This document shows, piece by piece, positions 9,715 to 18,522 of a stretch of 64,000 nucleotides of DNA. The notes beneath the pieces were generated by a model. The model did not search any database, was not told the DNA's origin, and worked only from the letters and a program-made list of their open reading frames with translations. Each line of letters starts with the position of its first letter. The stretch's first letter is position 1. Source of the DNA: JAYYZW01 sp965217605 (lineage in GTDB: Bacteria; Pseudomonadota; Gammaproteobacteria; Ga0077536); contig CBDCJB010000013.1 in the NCBI GenBank assembly GCA_965217605.1, forward strand, positions 434,001-498,000, written 5' to 3'. The translations under genes and the position numbers were made by a program.

Positions 9715-11850
9715 ATGGACCGCCAAGTCCTCGCACTCGCCATCGACGCGGGTGGCACGATGACCGACACCTTCCTGGTCGACGCGGAAGGGCAATTCGT
9801 CATCGGCAAAGCACCGACCACGCCCTGGGACGAATCCGAAGGCTTCATCGAATCGGCCGACGACGCTTTCGAGCAGTGGGATCTCGAAAATCGCGCGGCA
9901 TTTTCACAGTTCGAGGTCGTGAGCTATGCCGGCACGACCATGCTGAACACGCTCTTGACGCGGACGGGACGGCGCATCGGCCTGATCACCTCGCATGGTT
10001 TTGAAGACATCCTGCTCATGGAACAGGGGCGGCAGGTCTGGTCCGGCTACAGTCACGCCGATCGCCTGCATTCGGCTACCCATGTGCACAACGAACCCTT
10101 GATCCCGAAGCGGCGCGTGCGCGGCGTGTCCGAGCGCACCGACATGTTCGGCGATATCGCCGTGCCACTTTACGAGCACGATGCGCGCAAGGCGGCCGAA
10201 TACCTGCTGGCGCAAGATCTCGAAGGGCTCGCGATCTGCTTTCTCCATGCTTACGCGAACCCGCAGAACGAAGAGCGCATGGAAGCGATCTGCCGCGTGG
10301 TCATGGCAGAGAAGGACATCGAGATCCCGATTTATCTGTCGTCGCACATCCGGCCCGTCATTCGTGAAAATCAGCGGGTCAACGCGACGACCATCGAGGC
10401 TTACGCCGCCGATCCCGTGCGCCAGCAGCTGCACAATGTCGAGGACAGCGCCACCGATCGCGGGTACCGCAAGCAAATGACGACGATGCTGGCGTATGGC
10501 GGACTTGCGAACATCCGTCATCCGCGGCTGCACGAAACACTTATCTCGGGTCCCATCGGCGGCCTGTTGGGCGCGCAGTTCATCGCGCAGCTTCTGGGCG
10601 AGAAGAACGTTCTCGCCGTCGACATGGGCGGCACCAGTTACGATTTTGGGTTGATCACCAACTCGACGGTCAATCTCAACAATGAACCAGAGATCGCGCG
10701 CTTCCGCCTCGCCCTGCCGAGTATCGAACTCGACAGCATCCGTGGCGGCGCCGGCCTGTACCTATCGGTCGATCCGATCACCAATCGCATCATCATGGGT
10801 CCCGAAGGCGCCGGCGCGAATCCGGGTCCGGTATGCTTCGACCGCGGCAACCGCCAGCCGACGGTGACGGACTGCCTCGCCATTAACGGCTATCTGAACA
10901 AGGATAATTTCCTAGGTGGCAAAGTCGTCCTGAATATCCCGGCCGCGCGGGAAGAGTTGGAAAAACAGATCGCGGTCAAGATCGGCCTCGACGTCCACGA
11001 TGCCGCGGACGGCATCCTCAAGCTGTGGCTGCAGCAGGCTCAGGACGCGACGCAGCGCGCGATCAGCGTGCGCGGCGGCGACGTCGCCGACTACGTCATC
11101 ATGGGTTATGGCGGCGCAGGCCCGCTCATACTCGCCGGCGTATCGGAAAACCGCCCTTTCAAGGGCGTGGTGACGTTCCCGTTCGCGGCCGCGTTCTCGG
11201 CCTTCGGTTGCACGACCACGGATTACTCGCACCGTTATACGCGCTCGAGTCTGTTCATCCTCGCGCACGACGCCGATCGCGCCACCAAGGAAGGCGTGGC
11301 CAAGGGTCTGACCGATCTATGGAACAACCTCGAAGACGAGGCGCATTTGAGCTTCGAGCGCGAGGGCATGGATCTCTCACAGGTCCAATACCGCCGCATC
11401 GCATTCGTACGCTATGGCGGGCAATTGGACGAAGTCGAGGTGCCTTTCGACGGCGACTGGCAGGGCACGCCCGAGAACGTCGACCACCTGCTGGACAGCT
11501 TCGAGGAGCTCTACACCAAGATGTATGCAAGCGCCGCGAAGTACCCCAAGGCCGGTTACGCCATCTTTCAGGTCGCCTTGGTGGCCTCCATCCCGACGCG
11601 CAAGCCGGAATTTCCGGTCCTGCCCCTCACGGGACCTACGCCGCCAAAGGACGCGCACAAAGGCGAGCGCGAGGTGTATTTCGAACGTACTTGGCAACAA
11701 GCGAGCATCTACGACATGGACTCGATGAAACCCGGCAACATTATCCCGGGCCTCGCCATTCTCGAGCACCCGGCTACGACCTTGTTAGTGCCACCAAACC
11801 GCAAAGCCCGCATGGACGAGCGCCGCTTCGTCTGGCTGGAAAACGTATGA
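9715..11850 (+). CDS. acxA: Acetone carboxylase-like beta subunit (HyuA fold)
   Basis: A 711-residue HyuA-type ATPase subunit, close to the roughly 717 residues of acetone carboxylase beta. The phosphate-binding motifs are GGTMTD (13-18) and DMGGTS (303-308). In the alpha2-beta2-gamma2 enzyme, ATP-dependent activation of ketone and bicarbonate gives a beta-keto acid (acetone to acetoacetate). It is followed after 28 bases by the alpha subunit and then gamma, in the canonical acxABC order. A weak GGAG lies about 13 bases upstream of the ATG. Acetophenone carboxylase is a related alternative, but the small gamma subunit downstream fits acetone-carboxylase architecture. The natural ketone is unknown. 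Confidence 0.8.
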   Translation: MDRQVLALAIDAGGTMTDTFLVDAEGQFVIGKAPTTPWDESEGFIESADDAFEQWDLENRAAFSQFEVVSYAGTTMLNTLLTRTGRRIGLITSHGFEDILLMEQGRQVWSGYSHADRLHSATHVHNEPLIPKRRVRGVSERTDMFGDIAVPLYEHDARKAAEYLLAQDLEGLAICFLHAYANPQNEERMEAICRVVMAEKDIEIPIYLSSHIRPVIRENQRVNATTIEAYAADPVRQQLHNVEDSATDRGYRKQMTTMLAYGGLANIRHPRLHETLISGPIGGLLGAQFIAQLLGEKNVLAVDMGGTSYDFGLITNSTVNLNNEPEIARFRLALPSIELDSIRGGAGLYLSVDPITNRIIMGPEGAGANPGPVCFDRGNRQPTVTDCLAINGYLNKDNFLGGKVVLNIPAAREELEKQIAVKIGLDVHDAADGILKLWLQQAQDATQRAISVRGGDVADYVIMGYGGAGPLILAGVSENRPFKGVVTFPFAAAFSAFGCTTTDYSHRYTRSSLFILAHDADRATKEGVAKGLTDLWNNLEDEAHLSFEREGMDLSQVQYRRIAFVRYGGQLDEVEVPFDGDWQGTPENVDHLLDSFEELYTKMYASAAKYPKAGYAIFQVALVASIPTRKPEFPVLPLTGPTPPKDAHKGEREVYFERTWQQASIYDMDSMKPGNIIPGLAILEHPATTLLVPPNRKARMDERRFVWLENV

Positions 11851-11878
11851 CGTCTTTGATGACTAGGAGACTCTCGAT

Positions 11879-14164
11879 ATGAGTGCCACCCGACCCCTGG
11901 AAGATTCAACGGTTCAATTCTCGTTGCGCGCGCGGATGGAAAACTCCAAGCGCGTTCTCGAACAAACCGGGCATTACAACGGCGTCGATCAAATGGCGCT
12001 CAAGGAAAAGGACGTCATTCGCTACGAATTGCTCTATTCGCGCTTGCAGTCGATCGTGATCAGCTCGCAGCAAGTCGGATCGCGCGTCGCCTGCTCGCCG
12101 GGCACGCGCGAAGTCGGGGAATCGGTCGTGGGCCTCTACACACCCGAAGGCGATTCCATCGTCTTTTCCGGCGGCATCATGGTGCACGTTCATACCATGA
12201 GCCGTTTCATCAAATGGATGCTGGCCCACGACTATGAAGTCGACCCGGGCTTCAAGCACGGGGATATTTTCGAGAACAACGACACCTATATTGGCGGCGT
12301 GCACATTCCCGACATCATGGACGTCACACCCATCTACTACGAGGACGAGCTGATCGGTTGGGCCGGCATGGTCACGCATGTGCTGGAAGTCGGCGGCATT
12401 ACGCCCGGCAGCATGCCCGTGTTGTCGTCGGAACGTTTCACCGAGGGACTGATCATTTGCGCCGAGCGGGTCGGCGAGCACGACCACATCTACAAGCACT
12501 ACGAAGTCCGCGCCGAACGCAGCGTGCGCTCACCGGACCTGTGGATCCTCGATACCAAAGCGCGCGTCACCGGCGCGCTCGGCGCGCGCGACGCCATACT
12601 CGGAACCATCGAAGAATTCGGCGTCGATTACTACAAACAAGCGACCAACGAGTACATCGAGGGCGCCCGCCGCGCTCAGCTGGATCGCGTCAAGACGATG
12701 CTGATCCCCGGGACCTATAAAGAGGTCACGATGTGCGACCAGATGATGGAAGGCGCACCGGGCTTATCGCCGCTTGCCGACGGCGACGTCACGATCATCG
12801 AGCCCCTGGAAATGGAGATCGACGGCCAGGGCAAAATGACCATCGATTTCGATGGCTTCGGCTCGTGGCGTTACTGGTCGGGTAATGCCACGCCGGCCGC
12901 GCTCGAAGGCGGCCTGTTCGTCTCGATGTCACAGGCCCTGAATTTCGACGGCCGTATCAATCACGGTAGCGTTCTCGGCTGTGAACTCAAGTTCTCGAAA
13001 GGCACGGTGGTGTGGCCGGATAACAAATACGCCTCGACCTCGCTGGGCTGGAACCTGGTCATGCCCAGTTGGGCGAACTGGTACCGCATGATGGCGCGCG
13101 CGACCTATATGCGCGGCTTCGTCGAGGAAACCTTTCTGTTCGGTGCGTTGACACCGTGCTACGACGCCGGTGGCATCGACCAATACGGCAACGTGTTCGG
13201 GGGTACGAACTTCGAACTCGCTGCACAAGGCAGCGGCGCGCGCGCGATCGCCGATGGCATCGACTTCGGCTACGTGCTGTGGAATCCGGAATCGGACATG
13301 GGCAATGCGGAGATCTGGGAACAGCTTTTCCCGCAGCTGTATTTATCGCGCAAGGTCCTGCCCAATTGCCACGGCTTCGGTAAGTACCGCGGCGGTAACG
13401 GTTGGCAATCCTGCCTCATGACGCATAAATCGAATCAACTGGTGTTGACGACCGAGCTGTGCACGGCACAGGCCTTCGATCACCAGGGCCTGTTCGGCGG
13501 TTATCCAGGCAAACTCCACTACGTCTACCTTTTGACGGACACCGACATCAAGGAACGTATCGCTAACCAGCAGGAATTACCCACCGGCGAGGGTGACAAC
13601 CCGCTTGAGCCGGAGATCACGAAATTGATCAACGGCAACTGCCAGGTCACGCACGGCAACATGACCGCCGAGAAACCGATGAAGGAAGGCGACGTGCTGC
13701 TGATGCAATACCGCGGCATGGGTGGTATCGGCGATCCCCTGGACCGCGATCCGGCCTTGATCGAAACCGATCTGGAAAACGGGATCGTCACGCCGGAAAT
13801 GGTCGAGCGGATCTGCGGCGTCATCGTCGAGCGCGACGAGTCGGACGATCGCTACATCGTGAACATTGCTAAGACTGAGGCGCGCCGCCAGTCACTGCGT
13901 AACGCGCGCAAGGCCAAGGGCGTTCCCGCGAAACAGTGGATCAAACAACAGCGCGCGCGTATCGCACAATATGATCTCCCGGATGTGGCGCTGGAGATCT
14001 ACAAGGACGTCAGCTCCCACTCCAGAAAATGGTTCAAGGAATACCGCGAGTTCTGGGGATTGGACGATGCGTTTACCTTCGACATTCCCTCGATCCGCGA
14101 CGTCAATCCGATCGCGATGCGTTCCGGCGAATCCCGCGTCGCGGACGATCCGCTGGAGTTCTGA
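11879..14164 (+). CDS. acxB: Acetone carboxylase-like alpha subunit (HyuB fold)
   Basis: A 761-residue HyuB-type subunit, near the length of acetone carboxylase alpha. Recognisable family segments include GIMVHVHTM, NNDTYIGGVHIPDI, ITPGSM, WNPESDMG and GKYRGGNGWQS. Together with acxA it would form the catalytic core that carboxylates an enolised ketone. TAGGAG sits 9 bases upstream of the ATG at 11879. The stop is followed after 2 bases by the gamma-subunit ATG, so translation is probably coupled. Divergence from the textbook acetone enzyme leaves room for a larger ketone substrate (inference). Confidence 0.82.
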   Translation: MSATRPLEDSTVQFSLRARMENSKRVLEQTGHYNGVDQMALKEKDVIRYELLYSRLQSIVISSQQVGSRVACSPGTREVGESVVGLYTPEGDSIVFSGGIMVHVHTMSRFIKWMLAHDYEVDPGFKHGDIFENNDTYIGGVHIPDIMDVTPIYYEDELIGWAGMVTHVLEVGGITPGSMPVLSSERFTEGLIICAERVGEHDHIYKHYEVRAERSVRSPDLWILDTKARVTGALGARDAILGTIEEFGVDYYKQATNEYIEGARRAQLDRVKTMLIPGTYKEVTMCDQMMEGAPGLSPLADGDVTIIEPLEMEIDGQGKMTIDFDGFGSWRYWSGNATPAALEGGLFVSMSQALNFDGRINHGSVLGCELKFSKGTVVWPDNKYASTSLGWNLVMPSWANWYRMMARATYMRGFVEETFLFGALTPCYDAGGIDQYGNVFGGTNFELAAQGSGARAIADGIDFGYVLWNPESDMGNAEIWEQLFPQLYLSRKVLPNCHGFGKYRGGNGWQSCLMTHKSNQLVLTTELCTAQAFDHQGLFGGYPGKLHYVYLLTDTDIKERIANQQELPTGEGDNPLEPEITKLINGNCQVTHGNMTAEKPMKEGDVLLMQYRGMGGIGDPLDRDPALIETDLENGIVTPEMVERICGVIVERDESDDRYIVNIAKTEARRQSLRNARKAKGVPAKQWIKQQRARIAQYDLPDVALEIYKDVSSHSRKWFKEYREFWGLDDAFTFDIPSIRDVNPIAMRSGESRVADDPLEF

Positions 14165-14166
14165 GC

Positions 14167-14676
14167 ATGAGTGGCACAGGACAAATCGTAGAACTCGACG
14201 AGGCGACTTTAGGTCAGTTGATCGACGGTGAATTACCGTGGGGCGACGTGCACCACGTGCAATCATCTTATAAAGACCCGAAGCGTTTCGATACGTATAT
14301 CAAAGTATTGCAGTCGCGCATGGCGTGGGACGATCCGATCATCCTGCCATTGAGTCCCTACCTCATGATCGTCAAGAACGCGGATGGCATCTACGCCGTG
14401 AAGTGTGTGTGCGGCTACGATCTCGGCGACTACCGGGAGAACTGGAAGACGAACGCCTTGATCAACGTCCGCGATACCGACGAATCGCTCAGTGAAGTCT
14501 ATCCCGGACCGCGCGCTCCGGATCCGGAGAAAAACGAGATCCGTGAGTTCTACTGCCCGGATTGCGGCACGCAGCTCGAAGTCGATGCGGTGCCGCCCGG
14601 GTATCCGATCTTGGTGAATTTCACGCCCAACCTCGAGGCTTTTTACCGAGATTGGTTAGGGCGGGAGTTGCCGTAG
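14167..14676 (+). CDS. acxC: Acetone carboxylase-like gamma subunit
   Basis: A 169-residue protein matching the small subunit of acetone carboxylase in length and motifs. It has RMAWDDPIILPL, a Cys pair CVCG (Cys80, Cys82) and CPDCG (Cys130, Cys133), probably a metal-binding site, and the C-terminal FYRDWLGRELP. The gene begins two bases after the alpha-subunit stop. This subunit is absent from plain hydantoinases and oxoprolinases, so it is the best evidence that the three-gene set is a ketone carboxylase. A REP-like palindrome follows immediately. Confidence 0.85.
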   Translation: MSGTGQIVELDEATLGQLIDGELPWGDVHHVQSSYKDPKRFDTYIKVLQSRMAWDDPIILPLSPYLMIVKNADGIYAVKCVCGYDLGDYRENWKTNALINVRDTDESLSEVYPGPRAPDPEKNEIREFYCPDCGTQLEVDAVPPGYPILVNFTPNLEAFYRDWLGRELP

Positions 14677-14683
14677 GTCTCGA

Positions 14684-14746
14684 TTCGCCCGCAAGCGGGC
14701 TCCTAAAAGCCCGGCTTTGAACTGTAGGGGCCCGCGTGCGGGCGAA
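14684..14746. repeat. REP-like palindrome, family B (double unit)
   Basis: TTCGCCCGCAAGCGGGC (14684-14700) faces a near-complementary arm GTAGGGGCCCGCGTGCGGGC (14724-14743), making a two-unit inverted repeat between acxC and the next dehydrogenase. Single units of this GTAGGAGCCCGCTTGCGGGC type recur at 20175-20198 and 38991-39013, with a half unit at 42458-42471. It resembles REP units of pseudomonads and relatives, and as a hairpin it could separate acxABC expression from downstream genes. Confidence 0.75.
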
Positions 14747-14759
14747 CAGGATTTGGAGC

Positions 14760-15917
14760 ATGCAACTCGCGCTGACCGAAGAACAAACGCTGATCCAGGA
14801 AACTGCGCGCCGCTTCTCCGATACCGAGCTCGCGCCGATCGCGGCCAGCCTCGAAGCCCCTGAGCAACGCCCGCTCTATCTCGAGAAGCTACAGCAGCTC
14901 GCGGATCTGGGCTTCATGGGACTCAACATCGATGTGGAATACGGTGGCACGGACGCCGGCGTGGTCGCCTTCAGTATCGCCGTCACCGAGATCGCGCGCG
15001 CCTGCGCGTCGACCGCGGTGGCGATGTCGGTCACCAATCTCGTGGGTGAAGTCATCCAGGCGATCGGCAACGAAGAACAGAAAAAATACTACATTCCGAA
15101 ACTCTGTTCGGGCGCGTGTAATACCGGATCGTTCTGTCTATCCGAAGCGGGCGCGGGCTCGGATCCGTCCGGCCTAAAGACGCGCGCGGCGCGGGACGGC
15201 GATGAATGGGTGTTGAACGGCACAAAGATGTGGATCACGAGCGCCGAGTTTGCCGGCTTGTTCGTGGTGTGGGCCGTGACCGACCTCGATCTGCCCCGGG
15301 GCAAGGGGATCTCGTGCTTCCTGGTCGAGAGCGGTACGCCGGGTGTGACGATCGGGAAAGCCGAGCACAAGTTGGGCCAGCGTGCATCGTGCACCAATCC
15401 CGTGATCTTCGAAGACTGCCGAATTCCCTTCGAGGCCCTGCTCGGCGAACTTAACAGCGGCTTCCGCGTGGCAGTCGGCGAACTGACGGGTGGCCGCATC
15501 GGAATCGGTTCGCTCGCGCTCGGGATTGCCACCGCGGCGATGGAAACAGCGCGTCGATACGTCACCGAGCGCGAGCAATTCAATACCAAGATCGCCGACT
15601 TCCAAGGCATTCAGTGGATGCTCGCCGACACCTTTACCGAGCTCGAAGCCGCGCGCCTGCTGCTGATGAACGCCGCTTACCTCAAAGAGAACGGCCAGCC
15701 CTTTACCAAAGCGGCTTCGATGGCCAAGCTCTACGCAACTGAAGCGGCAAATCGCGCCTGTTATACCGCGATCCAGCTCATGGGCGGCGCCGGCTACACG
15801 CAGGGATATCCGCTGGAGCGCTATGCGCGCGACGCGCGGGTCACCACGATCTATGAAGGTACGAGCGAGATTCAACGCGTTATCATCGCGCGTGAATTGC
15901 TGAAAGACGTATCGTGA
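14760..15917 (+). CDS. Acyl-CoA dehydrogenase
   Basis: A 385-residue canonical acyl-CoA dehydrogenase. It carries the family signatures CLSEAGAGSDPSG, WITSAEFAGLFVV and the C-terminal YEGTSEIQR with the catalytic Glu. It would introduce the 2,3-double bond of an acyl-CoA and pass electrons to ETF. The ATG at 14760 is used because GGAG lies directly upstream and the longer start at 14736 would begin inside the REP palindrome. It is followed by an acyl-CoA ligase with 33 bases between, so activation and oxidation appear co-expressed. Confidence 0.9.
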   Translation: MQLALTEEQTLIQETARRFSDTELAPIAASLEAPEQRPLYLEKLQQLADLGFMGLNIDVEYGGTDAGVVAFSIAVTEIARACASTAVAMSVTNLVGEVIQAIGNEEQKKYYIPKLCSGACNTGSFCLSEAGAGSDPSGLKTRAARDGDEWVLNGTKMWITSAEFAGLFVVWAVTDLDLPRGKGISCFLVESGTPGVTIGKAEHKLGQRASCTNPVIFEDCRIPFEALLGELNSGFRVAVGELTGGRIGIGSLALGIATAAMETARRYVTEREQFNTKIADFQGIQWMLADTFTELEAARLLLMNAAYLKENGQPFTKAASMAKLYATEAANRACYTAIQLMGGAGYTQGYPLERYARDARVTTIYEGTSEIQRVIIARELLKDVS

Positions 15918-15950
15918 ATTGTGCGCGATAGTCGCCCGGGGAGGACTTCT

Positions 15951-17576
15951 GTGCCATTGACGACATCGTACTGGGCCGCGACGGACGAGCAGCCCTTGTT
16001 GGAAACCACGGCCGGCGGCACCTTGAGGGACGCAGCCGCAGCGGTGCCGGATAAAACGGCCTTGATCGAAGGTACAGCGGATCGGGTCTCGCGCAAACGG
16101 CTCACCTATGCCGAGTTGCTCGCCGAATCGGAACGCATGGCGCATGCGCTGCTCGCTCGCTTCGAACCCGGCGATCACGTCGCCGTCTGGGCCCCTAATT
16201 GCGCCGAATGGATCTGCCTCCAATACGGTCTTGCGCTCGCCGGCATGGTGCTGGTCACGGTCAATCCGGCCTACCGCGAATCCGAGCTCGAATACGTACT
16301 CAAACAATCCCGCGCGCGCGGCGTCTTTTTCGCGCCGCAACATCGCGGGCTCGATATGCGCGCCGTCGTCGACAAAGTCGCGTCCGCGCTACCGGAACTG
16401 GAAGCCTGGATCGGCCTCGACGAATTACCGGAATTCGTCGCTGCGGGCGACATGCGTTCAACGTTACCGGACGTCGCACCGGGCGACTCCGTCATGATTC
16501 AATACACCTCCGGCACGACGGGCTTCCCGAAGGGCGCGCTGCTCGCCCATCACAGTGTGACCAATAACGCCCGGCATATGGCGCTCATACGCGGGGCCGG
16601 AGACGGCACCATCGATATCACGGCGATGCCGCTCTTTCATACCGGCGGCTGTGTCGTCAGCGTGCTCGGTACGCACCAGACGCACGGGACCTTGGTCCTC
16701 CTGCCGGAGTTCGAACCGAATCTCTTCCTGGATCTGATCGAACAAGAGCGCGCACAGTTCTCGCTCGCCGTTCCGACCATGCTGATCGCGTTGCTGGAAG
16801 CGCAGCGCGCGCATCCCCGCGACCTGTCTTCGATGGAAGTCGTGATCTCCGGCGGTGCGGTCGTGCCGATCGAGATCGTCAAACGGGTTCAGCGCGACTT
16901 CGGCACTAATTTCGCTATTGTCTTCGGGCAGACCGAGACGTCTCCGGTCAATACGAGCACCCGCCTCGACGATACGCCGGAAGATATCAGCGAATCGCTG
17001 GGCCGCGCGTTACCGCAGGCCGAGGTCAAGATCGTCGATCCGGAGTCCGGCGAAACCGTCGCGGTAGGCGAAACAGGCGAGTTATGTACGCGCGGATATC
17101 TCACCATGAAGGAGTATTTCGAGATGCCCGATGCCACCGCGAAAACCGTCGATGCCGATGGCTGGCTGCACACGGGCGATCTTTGTTCGGTGGACGAGCG
17201 CGGTTACTTCTACATTCAGGGACGGTTGAAGGACATGATCATCCGCGGCGGTGAGAATATCTATCCGCGGGAGATCGAGGACATCTTGTTCAGGCATCCG
17301 GCGGTGGCTGAGATCGCGGTGGTCGGCGTTCCCGACGAGCGCTGGGGTGAGCAGGTCGCCGCTTTCGTGCGGGTCGCCGAAGGCGCCACGACCAATGCAG
17401 GTGAGTTGCACGAATTCATGCGCGAACACATGGCGCCGCATAAGACGCCCAAGATCTGGATCGCCCTCGACGCTTATCCGCTGACGCCCTCCGGCAAGAT
17501 CCAGAAGTTCCGGCTGGTCGAGATGTATCAGGCGGGCGACTTGCAGCCGAACATGGCCGCCGACGATGCCGCGTAA
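15951..17576 (+). CDS. AMP-forming acyl-CoA ligase (FadD-like)
   Basis: A 541-residue ANL-superfamily ligase. The P-loop is YTSGTTGFPKG from residue 185. Later motifs include GGAVVP, FGQTETSP, WLHTGD, RGGENIYPREIE and the C-terminal catalytic Lys in PSGKIQKF. It would activate a carboxylic acid to its CoA ester with ATP. The GTG at 15951 is favoured over an upstream GTG at 15921 because GGGGAGG ends 6 bases before it. In context it could activate the beta-keto acid made by the acxABC enzyme, as benzoylacetate-CoA ligase does after acetophenone carboxylase. That role is inference. Confidence 0.88.
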   Translation: MPLTTSYWAATDEQPLLETTAGGTLRDAAAAVPDKTALIEGTADRVSRKRLTYAELLAESERMAHALLARFEPGDHVAVWAPNCAEWICLQYGLALAGMVLVTVNPAYRESELEYVLKQSRARGVFFAPQHRGLDMRAVVDKVASALPELEAWIGLDELPEFVAAGDMRSTLPDVAPGDSVMIQYTSGTTGFPKGALLAHHSVTNNARHMALIRGAGDGTIDITAMPLFHTGGCVVSVLGTHQTHGTLVLLPEFEPNLFLDLIEQERAQFSLAVPTMLIALLEAQRAHPRDLSSMEVVISGGAVVPIEIVKRVQRDFGTNFAIVFGQTETSPVNTSTRLDDTPEDISESLGRALPQAEVKIVDPESGETVAVGETGELCTRGYLTMKEYFEMPDATAKTVDADGWLHTGDLCSVDERGYFYIQGRLKDMIIRGGENIYPREIEDILFRHPAVAEIAVVGVPDERWGEQVAAFVRVAEGATTNAGELHEFMREHMAPHKTPKIWIALDAYPLTPSGKIQKFRLVEMYQAGDLQPNMAADDAA

Positions 17577-17593
17577 GGCGTAGGGGATCATGC

Positions 17594-18046
17594 ATGAATG
17601 TCGAACCCTTGATGACTTTTACCATCGACCTCGGGGAGTCGAACCAGGTCGGAACGGGCCCCTATGGCAACCGTGCGATCGGTGAAAGCACTGGCGGCAC
17701 CTTCAAAGGCTCGAATCTCGAGGGAGCGGTGCGCGGCCCCGGCGGCGGCGACTGGTTTTCACTGAGCGAGGATTTCGTACACCTCGATGTCAGGGCGACC
17801 TTCGAAACGCACGACGGCGCCTACATCTACGTGCAATACCTTGGTCACGTCGAGTTGACGACCGACATTCAGGCGGCGTTTCGCGGTGAACGTAGATCTG
17901 AATACGGCGAAGCCTATTTCTTCATTACGCCGCGCTTTGAAACGGGCGACGTGCGATACCGTTGGCTCAACAACGTCGTGAGTGTCGGGCGCGGCCGCTT
18001 GATGCAAGGCTATGTCGAGTACGAAGTGTTTCAGGTCGTGAATTAA
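17594..18046 (+). CDS. DUF3237 family protein (first of tandem pair)
   Basis: A 150-residue protein recognisable as DUF3237: GPYGNRAIGESTGGTFKG near the N-terminus, a central DVRATFETHDGAYIYVQY, and RYRWLNNVVSVGRG near the end. No signal peptide or membrane segment is seen. The function is unknown; the predicted beta-rich small fold often sits near aromatic, lipid or ketone catabolic genes. It lies 17 bases after the ligase and 16 before its paralog, so it is part of the same transcription unit. Confidence 0.75.
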   Translation: MNVEPLMTFTIDLGESNQVGTGPYGNRAIGESTGGTFKGSNLEGAVRGPGGGDWFSLSEDFVHLDVRATFETHDGAYIYVQYLGHVELTTDIQAAFRGERRSEYGEAYFFITPRFETGDVRYRWLNNVVSVGRGRLMQGYVEYEVFQVVN

Positions 18047-18062
18047 TAAAGGAGAAAACAAC

Positions 18063-18518
18063 ATGAAATTCGAACTCTTGTTCAACTATTACGCGAACCT
18101 CGGCGACAGCCTCGAGGTCGGTGGCACACCCTACGGCAATCGCTTGATCGTCGAGGTCCACGGCGGCGAGTTCGAGGGTGAGAAGCTGAAGGGCAAGATC
18201 CGCGATGCCGGCTGCGCGGACTGGCTGTCGATGACCGAAGATTTCGGGCACCTCGACGTGCGTGCCACGTTCGAAACGCACGACGGCGCGATCATTTACG
18301 TCGAATACACCGGGAAGACCCAACTGACCGAGGCGTTCCAGAATGCGCTCAGCACGGGTGAGGGTGGAACGGAATATGGCGATGGATACTTCTTCACCAC
18401 GCCGCGCATGCAGACGGGCGATCCGCGCTACGCCTGGGTCAACAACATCATTTGCGTCGGCCAGGGCCGCTTGCAACCGGGCCGCGTCGAGTACAACGTT
18501 TACCAGGTCGTAAACTAG
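18063..18518 (+). CDS. DUF3237 family protein (second of tandem pair)
   Basis: A 151-residue paralog of the preceding gene, with the same landmarks (YGNRLIVEVHGGEFEG, DVRATFETHDGAIIYVEY, RYAWVNNIICVGQG). It has a strong AAGGAG 8 bases upstream. The pair probably arose by tandem duplication and has diverged substantially, so the two may form a heteromer or handle related ligands (inference). The stop is 4 bases before the GTG of the TPP-dependent decarboxylase, indicating tight co-translation. Biochemical role unknown. Confidence 0.75.
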   Translation: MKFELLFNYYANLGDSLEVGGTPYGNRLIVEVHGGEFEGEKLKGKIRDAGCADWLSMTEDFGHLDVRATFETHDGAIIYVEYTGKTQLTEAFQNALSTGEGGTEYGDGYFFTTPRMQTGDPRYAWVNNIICVGQGRLQPGRVEYNVYQVVN

Positions 18519-18522
18519 CGGG

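Noticed and set aside
15174..16343. 389-codon open frame on minus spanning the dehydrogenase and ligase genes
   Set aside because: Crosses the boundary of two clearly real plus-strand genes and shows no motif; an antisense shadow.
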